Positions 26,150 to 34,588 of a stretch of 64,000 nt of DNA are shown here, piece after piece. Under the pieces are notes generated by a model, which did not search any database, was not told the origin of the DNA, and saw only the letters and a program-made list of their open reading frames with translations. Both the position numbers and the translations under genes were made by a program. Within the stretch, counting starts at the first letter, position 1. Every line of letters begins with the position of its first letter. The DNA is from Pseudomonadota bacterium. GTDB taxonomy: Bacteria; Pseudomonadota; Alphaproteobacteria; Azospirillales; Azospirillaceae. The stretch covers positions 53,473 through 117,472 of the forward strand of contig JAFAFA010000114.1 in the NCBI GenBank assembly GCA_023423695.1, given 5' to 3'.

Positions 26150-27373
26150 TCAGAAGCGGTCGGGCATCCATGGTGCCGCGCCGCAAAATATGCGCTCCAG
26201 ACGCTCGATCATCTTTTCTTCACCATGAAGCAAACCTGCTCGCCACAAGGTGCGAGCGCTTGCGTGTCCGGTGAAGAGACTGGCGAAGGTGCCGATCTCC
26301 ATGCAAGCTGGCGCTTCGGCGACTTGTGCGATTTTGGAGACATTCCCCTTGGATTGAACAACCTCAAGGTGATGGAGCCCGCAGTTGCTGGAGAATATGG
26401 GGTCTCTTATCTCGAAGGTAGCCGATTCGCTGAGGCCGGCCGGGTAGCCGCGTTTTTCCAACGCCGCCGCAACGTCCAGCGGGCGGATCAGCCAGTCTTC
26501 CCGCCCGTCCAGCCGCAAGCCGTCGCCAGCCAGGAGCGCCAGAGGATCGTCGGGTCCGCCGGACCACGTCACCCGGTCCACCTGGGCGCGGAAGCCTGCC
26601 AGCAGTCCCATCGCCCCGCGAAGCATCGCGCCGGTGGGCAGGCAGTGGTCGGCGACCGCAAGCCGCCGGTCGCGTGGCGGCATGATGGCGATGTATCCGT
26701 CTTCGTGGCGGAAGAGGTCGGCCGGATCGCCCTCCGGACAGAGGGCAAGCGTCCACAGCGCCTCCGTCCGTTCCGGCAACCCGTTCCCGTCAGCCAGCAA
26801 TGGACGGCGGAGCAGGGCCAGCGGAGCGGCGTCGAGCGGATCCGCCGGTCGGAGGGAAGCGGCGCCGGATGGCGGCGCGGCGAAGGCCGTGGGCGGTGCG
26901 CTCCACTGGCAGGTGACGCCGCCGGACCCGTAACCGAGCCCGCGATAGAAAGGCAGCGTGGCCGGCCAGAGGACCGACAGGACCGCTCCGGCGGCACGCG
27001 CCTCCATCAGCAGCGCGCGCATCATCGCCTTGCCGTGGCCGGCACCGCGCAGGGCGGGATCGACCGCCACCATGGCGACCGCCTGTACCGGAACCGGGTT
27101 TCCGCCGAACCATTGGTCCATCATCCAGTGCGCGGCACAGGCGACCGGAGTGGTGCCGCTGCCTTGCGGACGTCTCAGCACCCGGATGGTGTCGGCGCCG
27201 AACAGAGCCGCATAGCGGTCGAACAGGTCGCGCGACAGCCCGAAACCGAGCCGGGAAAGCCGTGCGACGGCGCTCAGTTCATCGGGATGTGCCCGACCGT
27301 AGTCATGCGATGCAGTCGGGATGGGAATGGCTGGCCTCCATCGGTTCGGCCCCTTGTGGCGGGACCGGACCAT
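26150..27373 (-). CDS. Eis-like GNAT N-acetyltransferase
   Basis: A 407-residue acetyltransferase resembling the Eis family: two GNAT lobes and a C-terminal sterol-carrier-like domain. The acetyl-CoA motif is VAMVAVDPALRGAGHGKAMM (about residues 98-117). A Tyr sits in LPFYRGLGYG, where Eis has its catalytic Tyr126, and the protein ends MPDRF, like Eis, whose terminal Phe carboxylate acts as the base. Eis proteins acetylate amines including aminoglycosides; the natural substrate here is unknown. Codon use is like the neighbours. It lies 18 nt upstream of nothing obviously related (queG ends at 27392), so it may be the last gene of the queuosine operon. Confidence 0.75.
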   Translation of the reverse strand: MVRSRHKGPNRWRPAIPIPTASHDYGRAHPDELSAVARLSRLGFGLSRDLFDRYAALFGADTIRVLRRPQGSGTTPVACAAHWMMDQWFGGNPVPVQAVAMVAVDPALRGAGHGKAMMRALLMEARAAGAVLSVLWPATLPFYRGLGYGSGGVTCQWSAPPTAFAAPPSGAASLRPADPLDAAPLALLRRPLLADGNGLPERTEALWTLALCPEGDPADLFRHEDGYIAIMPPRDRRLAVADHCLPTGAMLRGAMGLLAGFRAQVDRVTWSGGPDDPLALLAGDGLRLDGREDWLIRPLDVAAALEKRGYPAGLSESATFEIRDPIFSSNCGLHHLEVVQSKGNVSKIAQVAEAPACMEIGTFASLFTGHASARTLWRAGLLHGEEKMIERLERIFCGAAPWMPDRF

Positions 27374-27391
27374 AGCACAACCGGGTCGGCC

Positions 27392-28477
27392 TCATGCGGA
27401 CGTGCCTGCCGTCCCTGCCAACCGTACCGCCGCCCAGCCAGCCGCATCGCGCACCACGTCGCTGGCGTCCTGGCGCAGACCTTCCGCCACCGGCCGCAGG
27501 GTGGGGTCGCCGCTGTTCCCGATGGCGACCAGCACGTTGCGGACGAAACGGTCGCGGCCGATGCGCTTGATCGGGGAGCCGCTGAACACCTGCCGGAAGC
27601 CGGCATCGTCCAACTGGGCCAAGTCGGCAAGCCGGGGCGCCGTCAGCTCGGCCCGCGGCAGGAAGGCGGGCTCACGGGCCGCGCGGGCGAACTTGTTCCA
27701 GGGGCAGGCGGCAAGGCAGTCGTCGCAGCCATAGATGCGGTTACCCATCAGCGGCTTGAGGTCGTCGGGAATCGGCCCCTTGTGCTCGATGGTCAGATAG
27801 CTGATGCAGCGCCGGGCATCGATCTGGTAGGGCGCCGGAAAGGCGGCGGTCGGGCAGGCGGTCTGACAGCGGTCGCAGGAGCCGCAGCGGTCGCGCCCCG
27901 GCGGGTCGGGCGGCAGGTCCAGCGTCGTGTAGATCTCGCCCAGGAACAGCCAGGAGCCATGGTCGCGCGACACCAGATTGGTGTGCTTGCCCTGCCAGCC
28001 CAGACCGGCTTGTGCGGCCAGCGGCTTTTCCATCACCGGGGCGGTGTCGACGAACACCTTCACCCCGGCCTTGGTCTGGTGGGCCAGCCATTGCGCCAGG
28101 GTCTTCAGCCGCCCCTTGATCAGGTCGTGATAATCGCGGTTGCGGGCATAGACGGAGACAATGCCGCGGTCGGGGTGTTCCGCCAGCCGGCGCGGGTCGT
28201 CGTGCGGGGCGTAGCTGGTGCCGAGCGCAATGACGGTGCGCGCCTCGTCCCACAGGGACTGCGGATGGCTGCGCTGGTCGCTGCGCTCGGCCATCCAGCC
28301 CATGTCGCCATGCCGCCCCTCGGCGACGAACTGTGCGAGACGCTCGCGCGCTTCCGGCCCCAGCGTGGCGGGGGCGAAACCCACCGCGTCGAATCCCACC
28401 GCCAGCGCGCGGTCGCGGATAACGTCCCGCAGCCGCGCCGGGTCAGAGGGCAGGGGGGCGGGCTTAGCCGCGGCCAC
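27392..28477 (-). CDS. queG: Epoxyqueuosine reductase
   Basis: A 361-residue cobalamin- and iron-sulfur-dependent enzyme that reduces epoxyqueuosine to queuosine in tRNA, the last step of the pathway. The two [4Fe-4S] binding motifs are CGSCDRCQTACP and CDDCLAACPWNKF in the middle third. A HEAT-like repeat follows at the C-terminus (VRNVLVAIGNSGDPTLRP). The GTG start overlaps the end of queF by 14 nt. It is the fourth gene of the queA-tgt-queF-queG operon. Confidence 0.95.
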   Translation of the reverse strand: MAAAKPAPLPSDPARLRDVIRDRALAVGFDAVGFAPATLGPEARERLAQFVAEGRHGDMGWMAERSDQRSHPQSLWDEARTVIALGTSYAPHDDPRRLAEHPDRGIVSVYARNRDYHDLIKGRLKTLAQWLAHQTKAGVKVFVDTAPVMEKPLAAQAGLGWQGKHTNLVSRDHGSWLFLGEIYTTLDLPPDPPGRDRCGSCDRCQTACPTAAFPAPYQIDARRCISYLTIEHKGPIPDDLKPLMGNRIYGCDDCLAACPWNKFARAAREPAFLPRAELTAPRLADLAQLDDAGFRQVFSGSPIKRIGRDRFVRNVLVAIGNSGDPTLRPVAEGLRQDASDVVRDAAGWAAVRLAGTAGTSA

Positions 28478-28928
28478 GATAGGTCGGCACGTCCTGCGAC
28501 GGGATCCAGACGCCTTTTGGCGGCTCGCCGGTCTGGAAGAAGACGTCGATTGGAATGCCGCCGCGCGGATACCAATAGCCGCCGATGCGCAGCCACACCG
28601 GCGACAGCTCGTCCACCAGACGCTTGCCGATACCGACCGTGCAGGCCTCGTGGAAGGCGCCGTGGTTGCGGAAGCTGGTCAGGAACAGCTTCAGCGACTT
28701 CGATTCGACCAGCCAGTCGCCCGGCACATAGTCGATCATCAGATGCGCGAAGTCCGGTTGGCCGGTGATCGGGCAGAGCGAGGTGAACTCCGGCGCGGTG
28801 AAGCGCACGCAGTAGGGATCGCCGGGGTTCGGGTTCGGCACCCGCTCCAGCACCGCCTCTTCCGGAGACTTGGGCTGGACGGTGGAGCCGCCGAGCTGGG
28901 TCAGGCCGGCATAGATGTTCTCAGTCAT
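28464..28928 (-). CDS. queF: NADPH-dependent preQ0 reductase QueF (type I)
   Basis: A 154-residue T-fold enzyme that reduces the nitrile of preQ0 to preQ1 using NADPH. The catalytic Cys is in FTSLCPITGQPDF (the thioimide-forming residue), the conserved Asp is in the same motif, and ESKSLKLFL with FRNHGAFHE completes the family signature. Length matches the single-domain (unimodular) form. The ATG overlaps the tgt stop by 8 nt, so it is coupled within the queuosine operon. Confidence 0.97.
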   Translation of the reverse strand: MTENIYAGLTQLGGSTVQPKSPEEAVLERVPNPNPGDPYCVRFTAPEFTSLCPITGQPDFAHLMIDYVPGDWLVESKSLKLFLTSFRNHGAFHEACTVGIGKRLVDELSPVWLRIGGYWYPRGGIPIDVFFQTGEPPKGVWIPSQDVPTYRGRG

Positions 28929-30135
28929 CGGTCTTTTCCTCTTCCACCCGGTCCTTCTTCGGCGGGCGGCCTTGCTTCGGCGGCTTGCCGGGCTTGGCGA
29001 TGGGGTCCACGGTCGCTTCGATGTCGCCCTCGTTCAGGCGGGCTTCCATGGCGCCGGCGACCTCTTCGAAATTGCCGTCGGCGATGGCCTGCCGCATCGT
29101 CCGCATCACGTCCTGGTAGTAATGCAGGTTGTGCCAGGTCAGCAGCATCGGCCCCAGCATCTCGTCCGCCTTGAACAGATGATGCAGATAGCCCCGGCTG
29201 TAGCTGCGGCAAGCGGGGCAGCCGCATTCGGCGTCGAGCGGACGCTCGTCATGGGCATGGCGGGCGTTGCGGATGTTGATGGTGCCGCGGCGGACGAAGG
29301 CTTGGCCGGTGCGCCCCGAGCGGGTCGGCATCACGCAGTCGAACATGTCCACGCCGCGCCGTACCGCGCCGATCAGGTCGCTCGGCCGCCCGACGCCCAT
29401 CAGGTAGCGCGGCCGGTCCTTGACCATCAGCGGCTCGGTGAAGTCCAGCACGCGGAACATCGTCTCCTGGCCCTCGCCGACCGCCAGCCCGCCGATGGCA
29501 TAGCCGTCGAAGCCGATGTCGGTCAGGGCGGCGACGCTCTCCGCCCGCTGCTCCGGATAGATACCGCCCTGGACGATGCCGAACAGGCCGTAGCCGGGCC
29601 GCTCGACGAAGGCGTCCTTGCTGCGCCGGGCCCAGCGCATCGACAGGCGCATGGAGGATTCCGCCTGGGCTTCCGTCGCCGGGAAGGGCGTGCACTCGTC
29701 CAGGCACATGGTGATGTTGCTGTCCAGCATGTGCTGGATCTGGATCGAGCGTTCCGGCGTCAGGTGGTGGCGACTGCCGTCCAGGTGCGATTTGAAGGTG
29801 ACGCCTTCCTCCGACATGGTGCGCAGGTCGGACAGGCTCATCACCTGGAAGCCGCCGCTGTCGGTCAGGATTGGCTTGTCCCAGTTCATGAAACGGTGCA
29901 GGCCGCCCAGCTGCGCCACCCGCTCCGCCGTCGGGCGCAGCATCAGGTGGTAGGTATTGCCCAGCAGGATTTCCGCACCGGTCGAGGCGACCGCGTCGGT
30001 CGTCATCGCCTTCACCGTCGCCGCGGTACCGACCGGCATGAAGGCCGGCGTCTCGATGGTGCCGTGGGCGGTGGTCACGCGGCCGCGCCGCGCCCGCCCG
30101 TCGGTCGCCAGAAGGTCAAAGCCGATGCCGGTCAT
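28921..30135 (-). CDS. tgt: tRNA-guanine transglycosylase
   Basis: A 404-residue enzyme that exchanges guanine 34 for preQ1 in tRNAs with GUN anticodons. The substrate-binding Asp is in LTDSGGFQVMSL, the nucleophilic Asp is in the later DCVMPTRSGR, and the zinc site is ECGCPACRSYSRGYLHHL. The C-terminus carries a Lys/Pro-rich tail of about 30 residues that most homologues lack. The ATG overlaps the queA stop by 4 nt. Confidence 0.97.
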   Translation of the reverse strand: MTGIGFDLLATDGRARRGRVTTAHGTIETPAFMPVGTAATVKAMTTDAVASTGAEILLGNTYHLMLRPTAERVAQLGGLHRFMNWDKPILTDSGGFQVMSLSDLRTMSEEGVTFKSHLDGSRHHLTPERSIQIQHMLDSNITMCLDECTPFPATEAQAESSMRLSMRWARRSKDAFVERPGYGLFGIVQGGIYPEQRAESVAALTDIGFDGYAIGGLAVGEGQETMFRVLDFTEPLMVKDRPRYLMGVGRPSDLIGAVRRGVDMFDCVMPTRSGRTGQAFVRRGTINIRNARHAHDERPLDAECGCPACRSYSRGYLHHLFKADEMLGPMLLTWHNLHYYQDVMRTMRQAIADGNFEEVAGAMEARLNEGDIEATVDPIAKPGKPPKQGRPPKKDRVEEEKTDD

Positions 30136-31160
30136 GATGGGTCCGTCCTGTGCAGCAGCGAGGCGTCGCCGTAGCTGAAAAAGCGATAGTCGGTGTCGAT
30201 GGCGTGGGCGTAGGCCGCCCGCATGCGGTCATGGCCGGCGAAGGCGCAGACCAGCATGAACAGCGTCGATTTCGGCAGGTGGAAGTTGGTCCACAGGAGA
30301 TCGACAATGCGGAAACGGTAGCCGGGGGTGATGAAGATGTCGGTATCGCCGCTGAAGGGGACCAGCGTCCCGTCCTCCCGCCCCGCCGTCTCCAGGATGC
30401 GCAACGCCGTGGTGCCGACCGAGACGATCCGACCGCCGGCCTTGCGCGTCTCGTTCACCGCGGCGGCGGTTTCCGGAGAAATCTCGCCCCACTCGCTGTG
30501 CATCTTGTGATCGGCGATGTCGTCGACCTTCACCGGAAGGAAGGTCCCGGCGCCGACATGCAGCGTCACCGGCACCCGCCGTACGCCGCGCTCATCCAGC
30601 GCCGCCAGCAGGTCGGCCGTGAAGTGCAGTCCGGCGGTGGGGGCGGCGACGGCGCCCTCGCGCGCGGCGAAGACGGTCTGGTAATCGGTGTCGTCGCCCT
30701 CGTCGGCCTTGCGGCGGATGTAGGGGGGGAGCGGCATCCGGCCGTGGCGGTGCAGAGCCTCCATCAGCTCCGCCCCGCCGGCGGAGAAGCGCAGCCGCAC
30801 CTCCATTCCGTCCTTGGCGACGACCTCGGCGCTGAAGTCCTCCGCGATGACGATGGTGTCGCCGGGCTTCAGCCGCTTGCCGGGTTTGGAGAAGGTCGCC
30901 CATTCCCGCTCGCCCAGCCGCTTGTGCAGCGTGATCTCCACCGCGACCTCGCCGCGCCGGCCGTCGAGCCGGGCTGGGATGACGCGGGTGTCGTTGACGA
31001 CCATCAGGTCGCCCGGCTGCAGCAGCGCCGGCAGGTCCCGCACGATGAGGTCGCGCAAGGATGAACCCACCTCCAGCAGGCGGGCGGCATCACGCGGCCG
31101 GACGGGATGCTCGGCGATCCGGTCGGGCGGCAGGTCGAAGTCGAAATCGGCGGTCTTCAT
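30132..31160 (-). CDS. queA: S-adenosylmethionine:tRNA ribosyltransferase-isomerase
   Basis: A 342-residue enzyme that transfers the ribosyl part of S-adenosylmethionine to preQ1-tRNA, giving epoxyqueuosine-tRNA. It starts MKTADFDFDLPPDRIAEHPV, a typical N-terminus, and holds the TAGLHFT and NFHLPKSTLFMLVCAF motifs. It is first in the operon, with tgt, queF and queG downstream. The preQ0-making genes (queC, queD, queE) are not in the window. Confidence 0.97.
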   Translation of the reverse strand: MKTADFDFDLPPDRIAEHPVRPRDAARLLEVGSSLRDLIVRDLPALLQPGDLMVVNDTRVIPARLDGRRGEVAVEITLHKRLGEREWATFSKPGKRLKPGDTIVIAEDFSAEVVAKDGMEVRLRFSAGGAELMEALHRHGRMPLPPYIRRKADEGDDTDYQTVFAAREGAVAAPTAGLHFTADLLAALDERGVRRVPVTLHVGAGTFLPVKVDDIADHKMHSEWGEISPETAAAVNETRKAGGRIVSVGTTALRILETAGREDGTLVPFSGDTDIFITPGYRFRIVDLLWTNFHLPKSTLFMLVCAFAGHDRMRAAYAHAIDTDYRFFSYGDASLLHRTDPS

Positions 31161-31231
31161 GGGAGGGGCAAGCTATAGACTGAACTGAGGGCGGATGGGA
31201 AGGGTTTGGGGGCTGGCTTCTTGCGACGTTA

Positions 31232-31338
31232 GGCCCCCACCCTGACCCTCCCCCGCTGGGCAGGGGAGGGAAATGGACCTTTGTCGACGTTCAGCGGCAG
31301 TCCCTCCCCCACCCAGTGGGGGAGGTCAGGTGGGGGGC
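31232..31338. repeat. Dispersed GC-rich palindromic repeat, copy 3
   Basis: The arms GGCCCCCACCCTGACCTCC-like (31232 onward) and GGAGGTCAGGTGGGGGGC (to 31338) are complementary. The core TTCAGCGGCAGTCCCTCCCCCAC matches the other copies. It lies between two minus-strand genes, the only copy here not between convergent genes. Confidence 0.65.
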
Positions 31339-31365
31339 TAACATTGCAAAACGCTTGAGCGCCAC

Positions 31366-32712
31366 TCACTCCGCCTGCGGCAGCCCCTGCGCCGCCAGCG
31401 CCGCACTCTGCCGCGCCGTCAGCGCATCGACGTCGAAGTCGCGGATCAGCCCCTGGAACATCTGATACCAGTTCAGCTCCGCCTTCAGATGCAGGAAGAC
31501 CGAGCCCAGCCCGACCGCGGCGCGGTCCATGAAGACGAACTCGCGCGGGATTTCGACGCCGCCGACGCGGCGCAACTCGGCATGCACCTTGCCTGCCGTC
31601 TCGCGGCCGTAATGGCCGCCGTTGGTCTCCTCGATCTTGCGCTGGCGGTCTTCCATGATCGGGGCGTAGACGAAGCGCGCCCAGATGTTCAGCACGTCGA
31701 CCAGCTCGTTCGACGGGTTGACGAAGCCCCAGGTGCGGTAGGCTTCCACCGCCTGTTCGCGGTTCTCGGTGCGCAACGCGTTGTAGAGGTCGATCACGCC
31801 CTTGACGAAGCTGGGCTTGAAGACGCGGATGCAGCCGAAATCCAGCAGGTTGATCGACCGGTCGGGACGGACCGTGTAGTTGCCCAGATGCGGGTCGCCG
31901 TGGATGACGCCGTAATTGTAGAAGGGCACGTACCAGGCGCGGAACATGTTCATCGCCAGTTCGTCGCGCGACTCCGGATGTTCGGCGACGAAGTCCAGGA
32001 TCTTGCGGCCATGCACCCAGCCCATGGTCAGCAGCCGCTTGGTCGACAGCTCCGGCACCACGTCCGGCACATGGACGCCCTGCGTGTCGGCCAGCATCGA
32101 CCGGTAGAGGCGGGCGTGCTTGGCCTCCCGCACGTAATCCAGCTCCTCGCGCAGGCGGGCGCCGATCTCCTTCTGGATCTGGCGGGTGGAGATGGCGCTG
32201 TCGGTGCGCTCGAAGATCGCGAAGATCAGGCCCAGCTGCCGCAGGTCGGCCTCCACCGCCGAGGCCATGTCGGGATACTGCAGCTTGCAGGCAAGCTCCC
32301 GCCCGTCGGGGCCGATGGCCTTGTGGACCTGACCCAGCGACGCGGCGGCGGCAGCGGTGTGCTCGAAGCTTTGGAAGCGTGATTGCCAGTTGGGGCCAAG
32401 CTCGCTCGCCATCCGCCGCTTGACGAAGGGCCAGCCCATCGACGGCGCGTCGGCCTGGAGCTGCGTCAGTTCCTGGGTATATTCCTTCGGCAGGGCGTCG
32501 GGGATGGTGGACAGGATCTGCGCCACCTTCATCAGCGGCCCCTTCAGACCACCCAGCGCTGCCCGCAATTCCGCCGCATGGCGTTCGCGCTCCACGCGGA
32601 TTCCCAGCACGCGCTCGCCCGCCAGCCGCGCGGCCAGCCCGCCCACGGCGGTGCCGACCCGCGCATATCGCGCGACCCGTCCGCCCCATGTGTTCTCATC
32701 GTGTTCCGGCAT
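31366..32712 (-). CDS. ABC1/AarF/UbiB-family atypical kinase
   Basis: A 448-residue protein kinase-like (COQ8/UbiB) protein, a family linked to ubiquinone synthesis or lipid handling at membranes. It has the Ala-rich loop TAAAAASLGQVH, the catalytic HGDPHLGNYTV and the metal-binding LLDFGCIR. The family KxGQ helix motif reads KVAQ here (Gly changed to Ala). The ATG at 32712 is taken; a GTG two codons earlier is an alternative, and neither has a strong ribosome site. Substrate unknown. It stands alone on the minus strand. Confidence 0.85.
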   Translation of the reverse strand: MPEHDENTWGGRVARYARVGTAVGGLAARLAGERVLGIRVERERHAAELRAALGGLKGPLMKVAQILSTIPDALPKEYTQELTQLQADAPSMGWPFVKRRMASELGPNWQSRFQSFEHTAAAAASLGQVHKAIGPDGRELACKLQYPDMASAVEADLRQLGLIFAIFERTDSAISTRQIQKEIGARLREELDYVREAKHARLYRSMLADTQGVHVPDVVPELSTKRLLTMGWVHGRKILDFVAEHPESRDELAMNMFRAWYVPFYNYGVIHGDPHLGNYTVRPDRSINLLDFGCIRVFKPSFVKGVIDLYNALRTENREQAVEAYRTWGFVNPSNELVDVLNIWARFVYAPIMEDRQRKIEETNGGHYGRETAGKVHAELRRVGGVEIPREFVFMDRAAVGLGSVFLHLKAELNWYQMFQGLIRDFDVDALTARQSAALAAQGLPQAE

Positions 32713-32844
32713 GCCCACAAGGTGGGTGCGGCGCCGGCAAAAGGCCAGTCCTCCCCCGATCGGAGACCGCCGACCGATGTCCCCCGGATGGTGCTGCGCC
32801 GCAATGTGCGATTTTCTTGACAGCCTCCGGAAAGAGGGGCAGGC

Positions 32845-33120
32845 TTCGTCTTACAGTAATCAACACCGAGGTGAAGTGAGCGAAATTCGGAAACGCCTAA
32901 CCGGTCAAGCTGTTAGCTTGGACGGAGCAGTAGAGACCGATACCAGGGAGGGTGAGTAAGATCATGACTCCACCGGCGCTTACCTGATTGTGCCGAACTT
33001 CTCGGCCGATATAACTGAGGTTTCAGTTCCGATTTCTTTCGCCTGATTGGCGACCCCATCCGGGCCATGGATGCCCGCTGCGAAAGCCCTCGCTCCGCTT
33101 CGGAGCGAGGGCTTTTGTTT
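32845..33120 (+). ncRNA. Candidate structured RNA or leader, ending in a strong terminator
   Basis: Successive hairpins: AAGCT/AGCTT (32907-32919), AACTGA/TCAGTT around GGTT (33013-33028), TCGCC/GGCGA around TGATT (33039-33053), CATCC/GGATG (33057-33073) and the 15-bp terminator stem (33083-33115). TTGACA at 32817 could be the -35 element, with no good -10 seen. The 5' end is therefore a guess. It may be a small RNA, or a leader with premature termination that controls the binding-protein gene downstream. I cannot match it to a known riboswitch class. Confidence 0.4.
33083..33120 (+). terminator. Strong rho-independent terminator
   Basis: AAAGCCCTCGCTCCG (33083-33097) pairs perfectly with CGGAGCGAGGGCTTT (33101-33115) around a 3-nt loop and is followed by TGTTTT. 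It is the most regular terminator in the window and lies 150 nt before the next gene, so it ends an RNA made from this intergenic region. Confidence 0.85.
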
Positions 33121-33267
33121 TCCGGAGAAGTTCTTCGGCAATACGTTTCAATCGATACTGTTTGTGAATGAAACAAAATCCGGCTATCCACGGGACATGA
33201 CGGTGCGGCAGGACGCCACAGGCCGGCGCGCGCCCCCGTCACACAATACCAAGGATGGGAGGATCGC

Positions 33268-34476
33268 ATGGGTCGGTTGCTGAGGCCTTTCGTGCTGGCG
33301 GCGCTGCTTGCGACCACAGCGCTCTCTGCGCAGGCGCAGTCCGCCAAGCCGGTGCGCATCGGCGTGCTGGCCGACGAGGCCGGTTTCGCGTCTGACATCG
33401 GCGGCAAGGGGGCTGTGCTTGCCACCCGGATGGCGGTGGAGGATTTCGGCGGTTCCGTGCTCGGCCGGCCGGTGGAGGTGCTGTCCGCCGACATGCAGAA
33501 CAAGCCGGACGTGGCGTCCAACATCGTGCGCAGCTGGTTCGACATCGACGGCGTCGACATGGTGACCGACATCCCGGTCTCCTCCGTCGCGCTGGCGGTG
33601 CAGGCGGTCGCGCGCGAGAAGAAGAAGGTGCTGATGATCAGCGCCGCGACGACGACCGAGCTGACCAATGCCCAATGCTCGCCCTACAGCATCCATTGGG
33701 CCGACGATACGGCGTCGCTGGCGGTCGGCACCACCAAGGCGGTGGTGCAGTCGGGCGGCACCAGCTGGTACTTCATCACCGCCGATTTCGCCTTCGGCAC
33801 GGCGATGGAGAAGGCGGCGACCGAGGCGATCAAACAGGCCGGCGGCACGGTGGTCGGGGGCGTGCGCCACCCGATGGGCACCAGCGATTTCGGATCCTAC
33901 CTGCTGAGCGCCCAGGGCAGCGGTGCCAAGGTGGTGGCGCTCGCCAATGTCGGCGCGGAGACCATCGGCACCATCAAGCAGGCGGGCGAGTTCGGGCTGA
34001 CCGAAGCCGGGCAGCGGCTGGTCGGCTACATCGTCTTCATCACCGACATCCACTCGCTGGGGCTCGACCTCGCCAAGGGGCTGTACGTCACCAGCGGCTT
34101 CTATTGGGACAAGAACGACCAGACGCGGGCCTGGGCCAAGCGCTTCTTCGAGCGCCACGGCAAGATGCCAACCAAGGAGCAGGCCAACACCTACCTCGCC
34201 ACCCTGCACTGGCTGAAGGGCGTGAAGGCGGCGGGAACCACCGACGCCGAGGCGGTCACCGCCGCGATGAAGACGATGCCGACCGATTATTTCGGCACCC
34301 CCGGCAGCATCCGCAAGGACGGCCGCGTGCTGTACGACCTTGAGCTGTACCAGGTGAAGGCCCCGGCGGAGAGCAAGGCGCCGTGGGACTATTACAAGCA
34401 GATCCGCAACATCCCGGCGGCCGAGGCCTTCCTGCCGCTGGAAACCAGCGCATGCCCCTTCGTCAAAGCCCAGTAA
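33268..34476 (+). CDS. Periplasmic binding protein, branched-chain amino-acid type
   Basis: A 402-residue type I periplasmic binding protein (LivJ/Peripla_BP_6 class). A signal peptide (residues 1-23, ending SAQA) precedes the mature QSAKPVRIGVLADEAGF. Conserved features include the MISAATTTELTN region of the ligand site and WYFITADFAFG. The ligand could be an amino acid or an aromatic or other small organic acid. No permease or ATPase genes are adjacent, so it is an orphan here. The ATG follows GGGAGGATCGC. Upstream lies the candidate leader RNA. Confidence 0.9.
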   Translation: MGRLLRPFVLAALLATTALSAQAQSAKPVRIGVLADEAGFASDIGGKGAVLATRMAVEDFGGSVLGRPVEVLSADMQNKPDVASNIVRSWFDIDGVDMVTDIPVSSVALAVQAVAREKKKVLMISAATTTELTNAQCSPYSIHWADDTASLAVGTTKAVVQSGGTSWYFITADFAFGTAMEKAATEAIKQAGGTVVGGVRHPMGTSDFGSYLLSAQGSGAKVVALANVGAETIGTIKQAGEFGLTEAGQRLVGYIVFITDIHSLGLDLAKGLYVTSGFYWDKNDQTRAWAKRFFERHGKMPTKEQANTYLATLHWLKGVKAAGTTDAEAVTAAMKTMPTDYFGTPGSIRKDGRVLYDLELYQVKAPAESKAPWDYYKQIRNIPAAEAFLPLETSACPFVKAQ

Positions 34477-34588
34477 CCTGTGCAGAGGTGACCTGCGGGG
34501 CGTCGCCGGCGGAATCGGGGTCGAGAGGGGTTCCCGCCGGGCCGCGATCCGGGTTACACTCCGCTCTTTAGGCACAGCGGGGACGTAC

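Larger units (their letters stand above)
32713..33267. other. Long intergenic region, with candidate RNA
   Basis: A 555-nt gap without a credible protein frame. It contains a perfect TTGACA at 32817-32822, a chain of small hairpins, a strong terminator at 33083-33120, and past it the inverted repeat GTTTCA (33145-33150) / TGAAAC (33169-33174), which may be an operator for the binding-protein gene that starts at 33268. Confidence 0.6.

Noticed and set aside
23841..26228. Long plus-strand open frame opposite the chemoreceptor
   Set aside because: Translation is low-complexity Gly/His/Arg/Asp without any domain, while the minus strand encodes a complete chemoreceptor.
32945..32990. Short leader-peptide frame in the second candidate RNA
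   Set aside because: ATG with seven codons and no run of one amino acid; too little to support a leader peptide.
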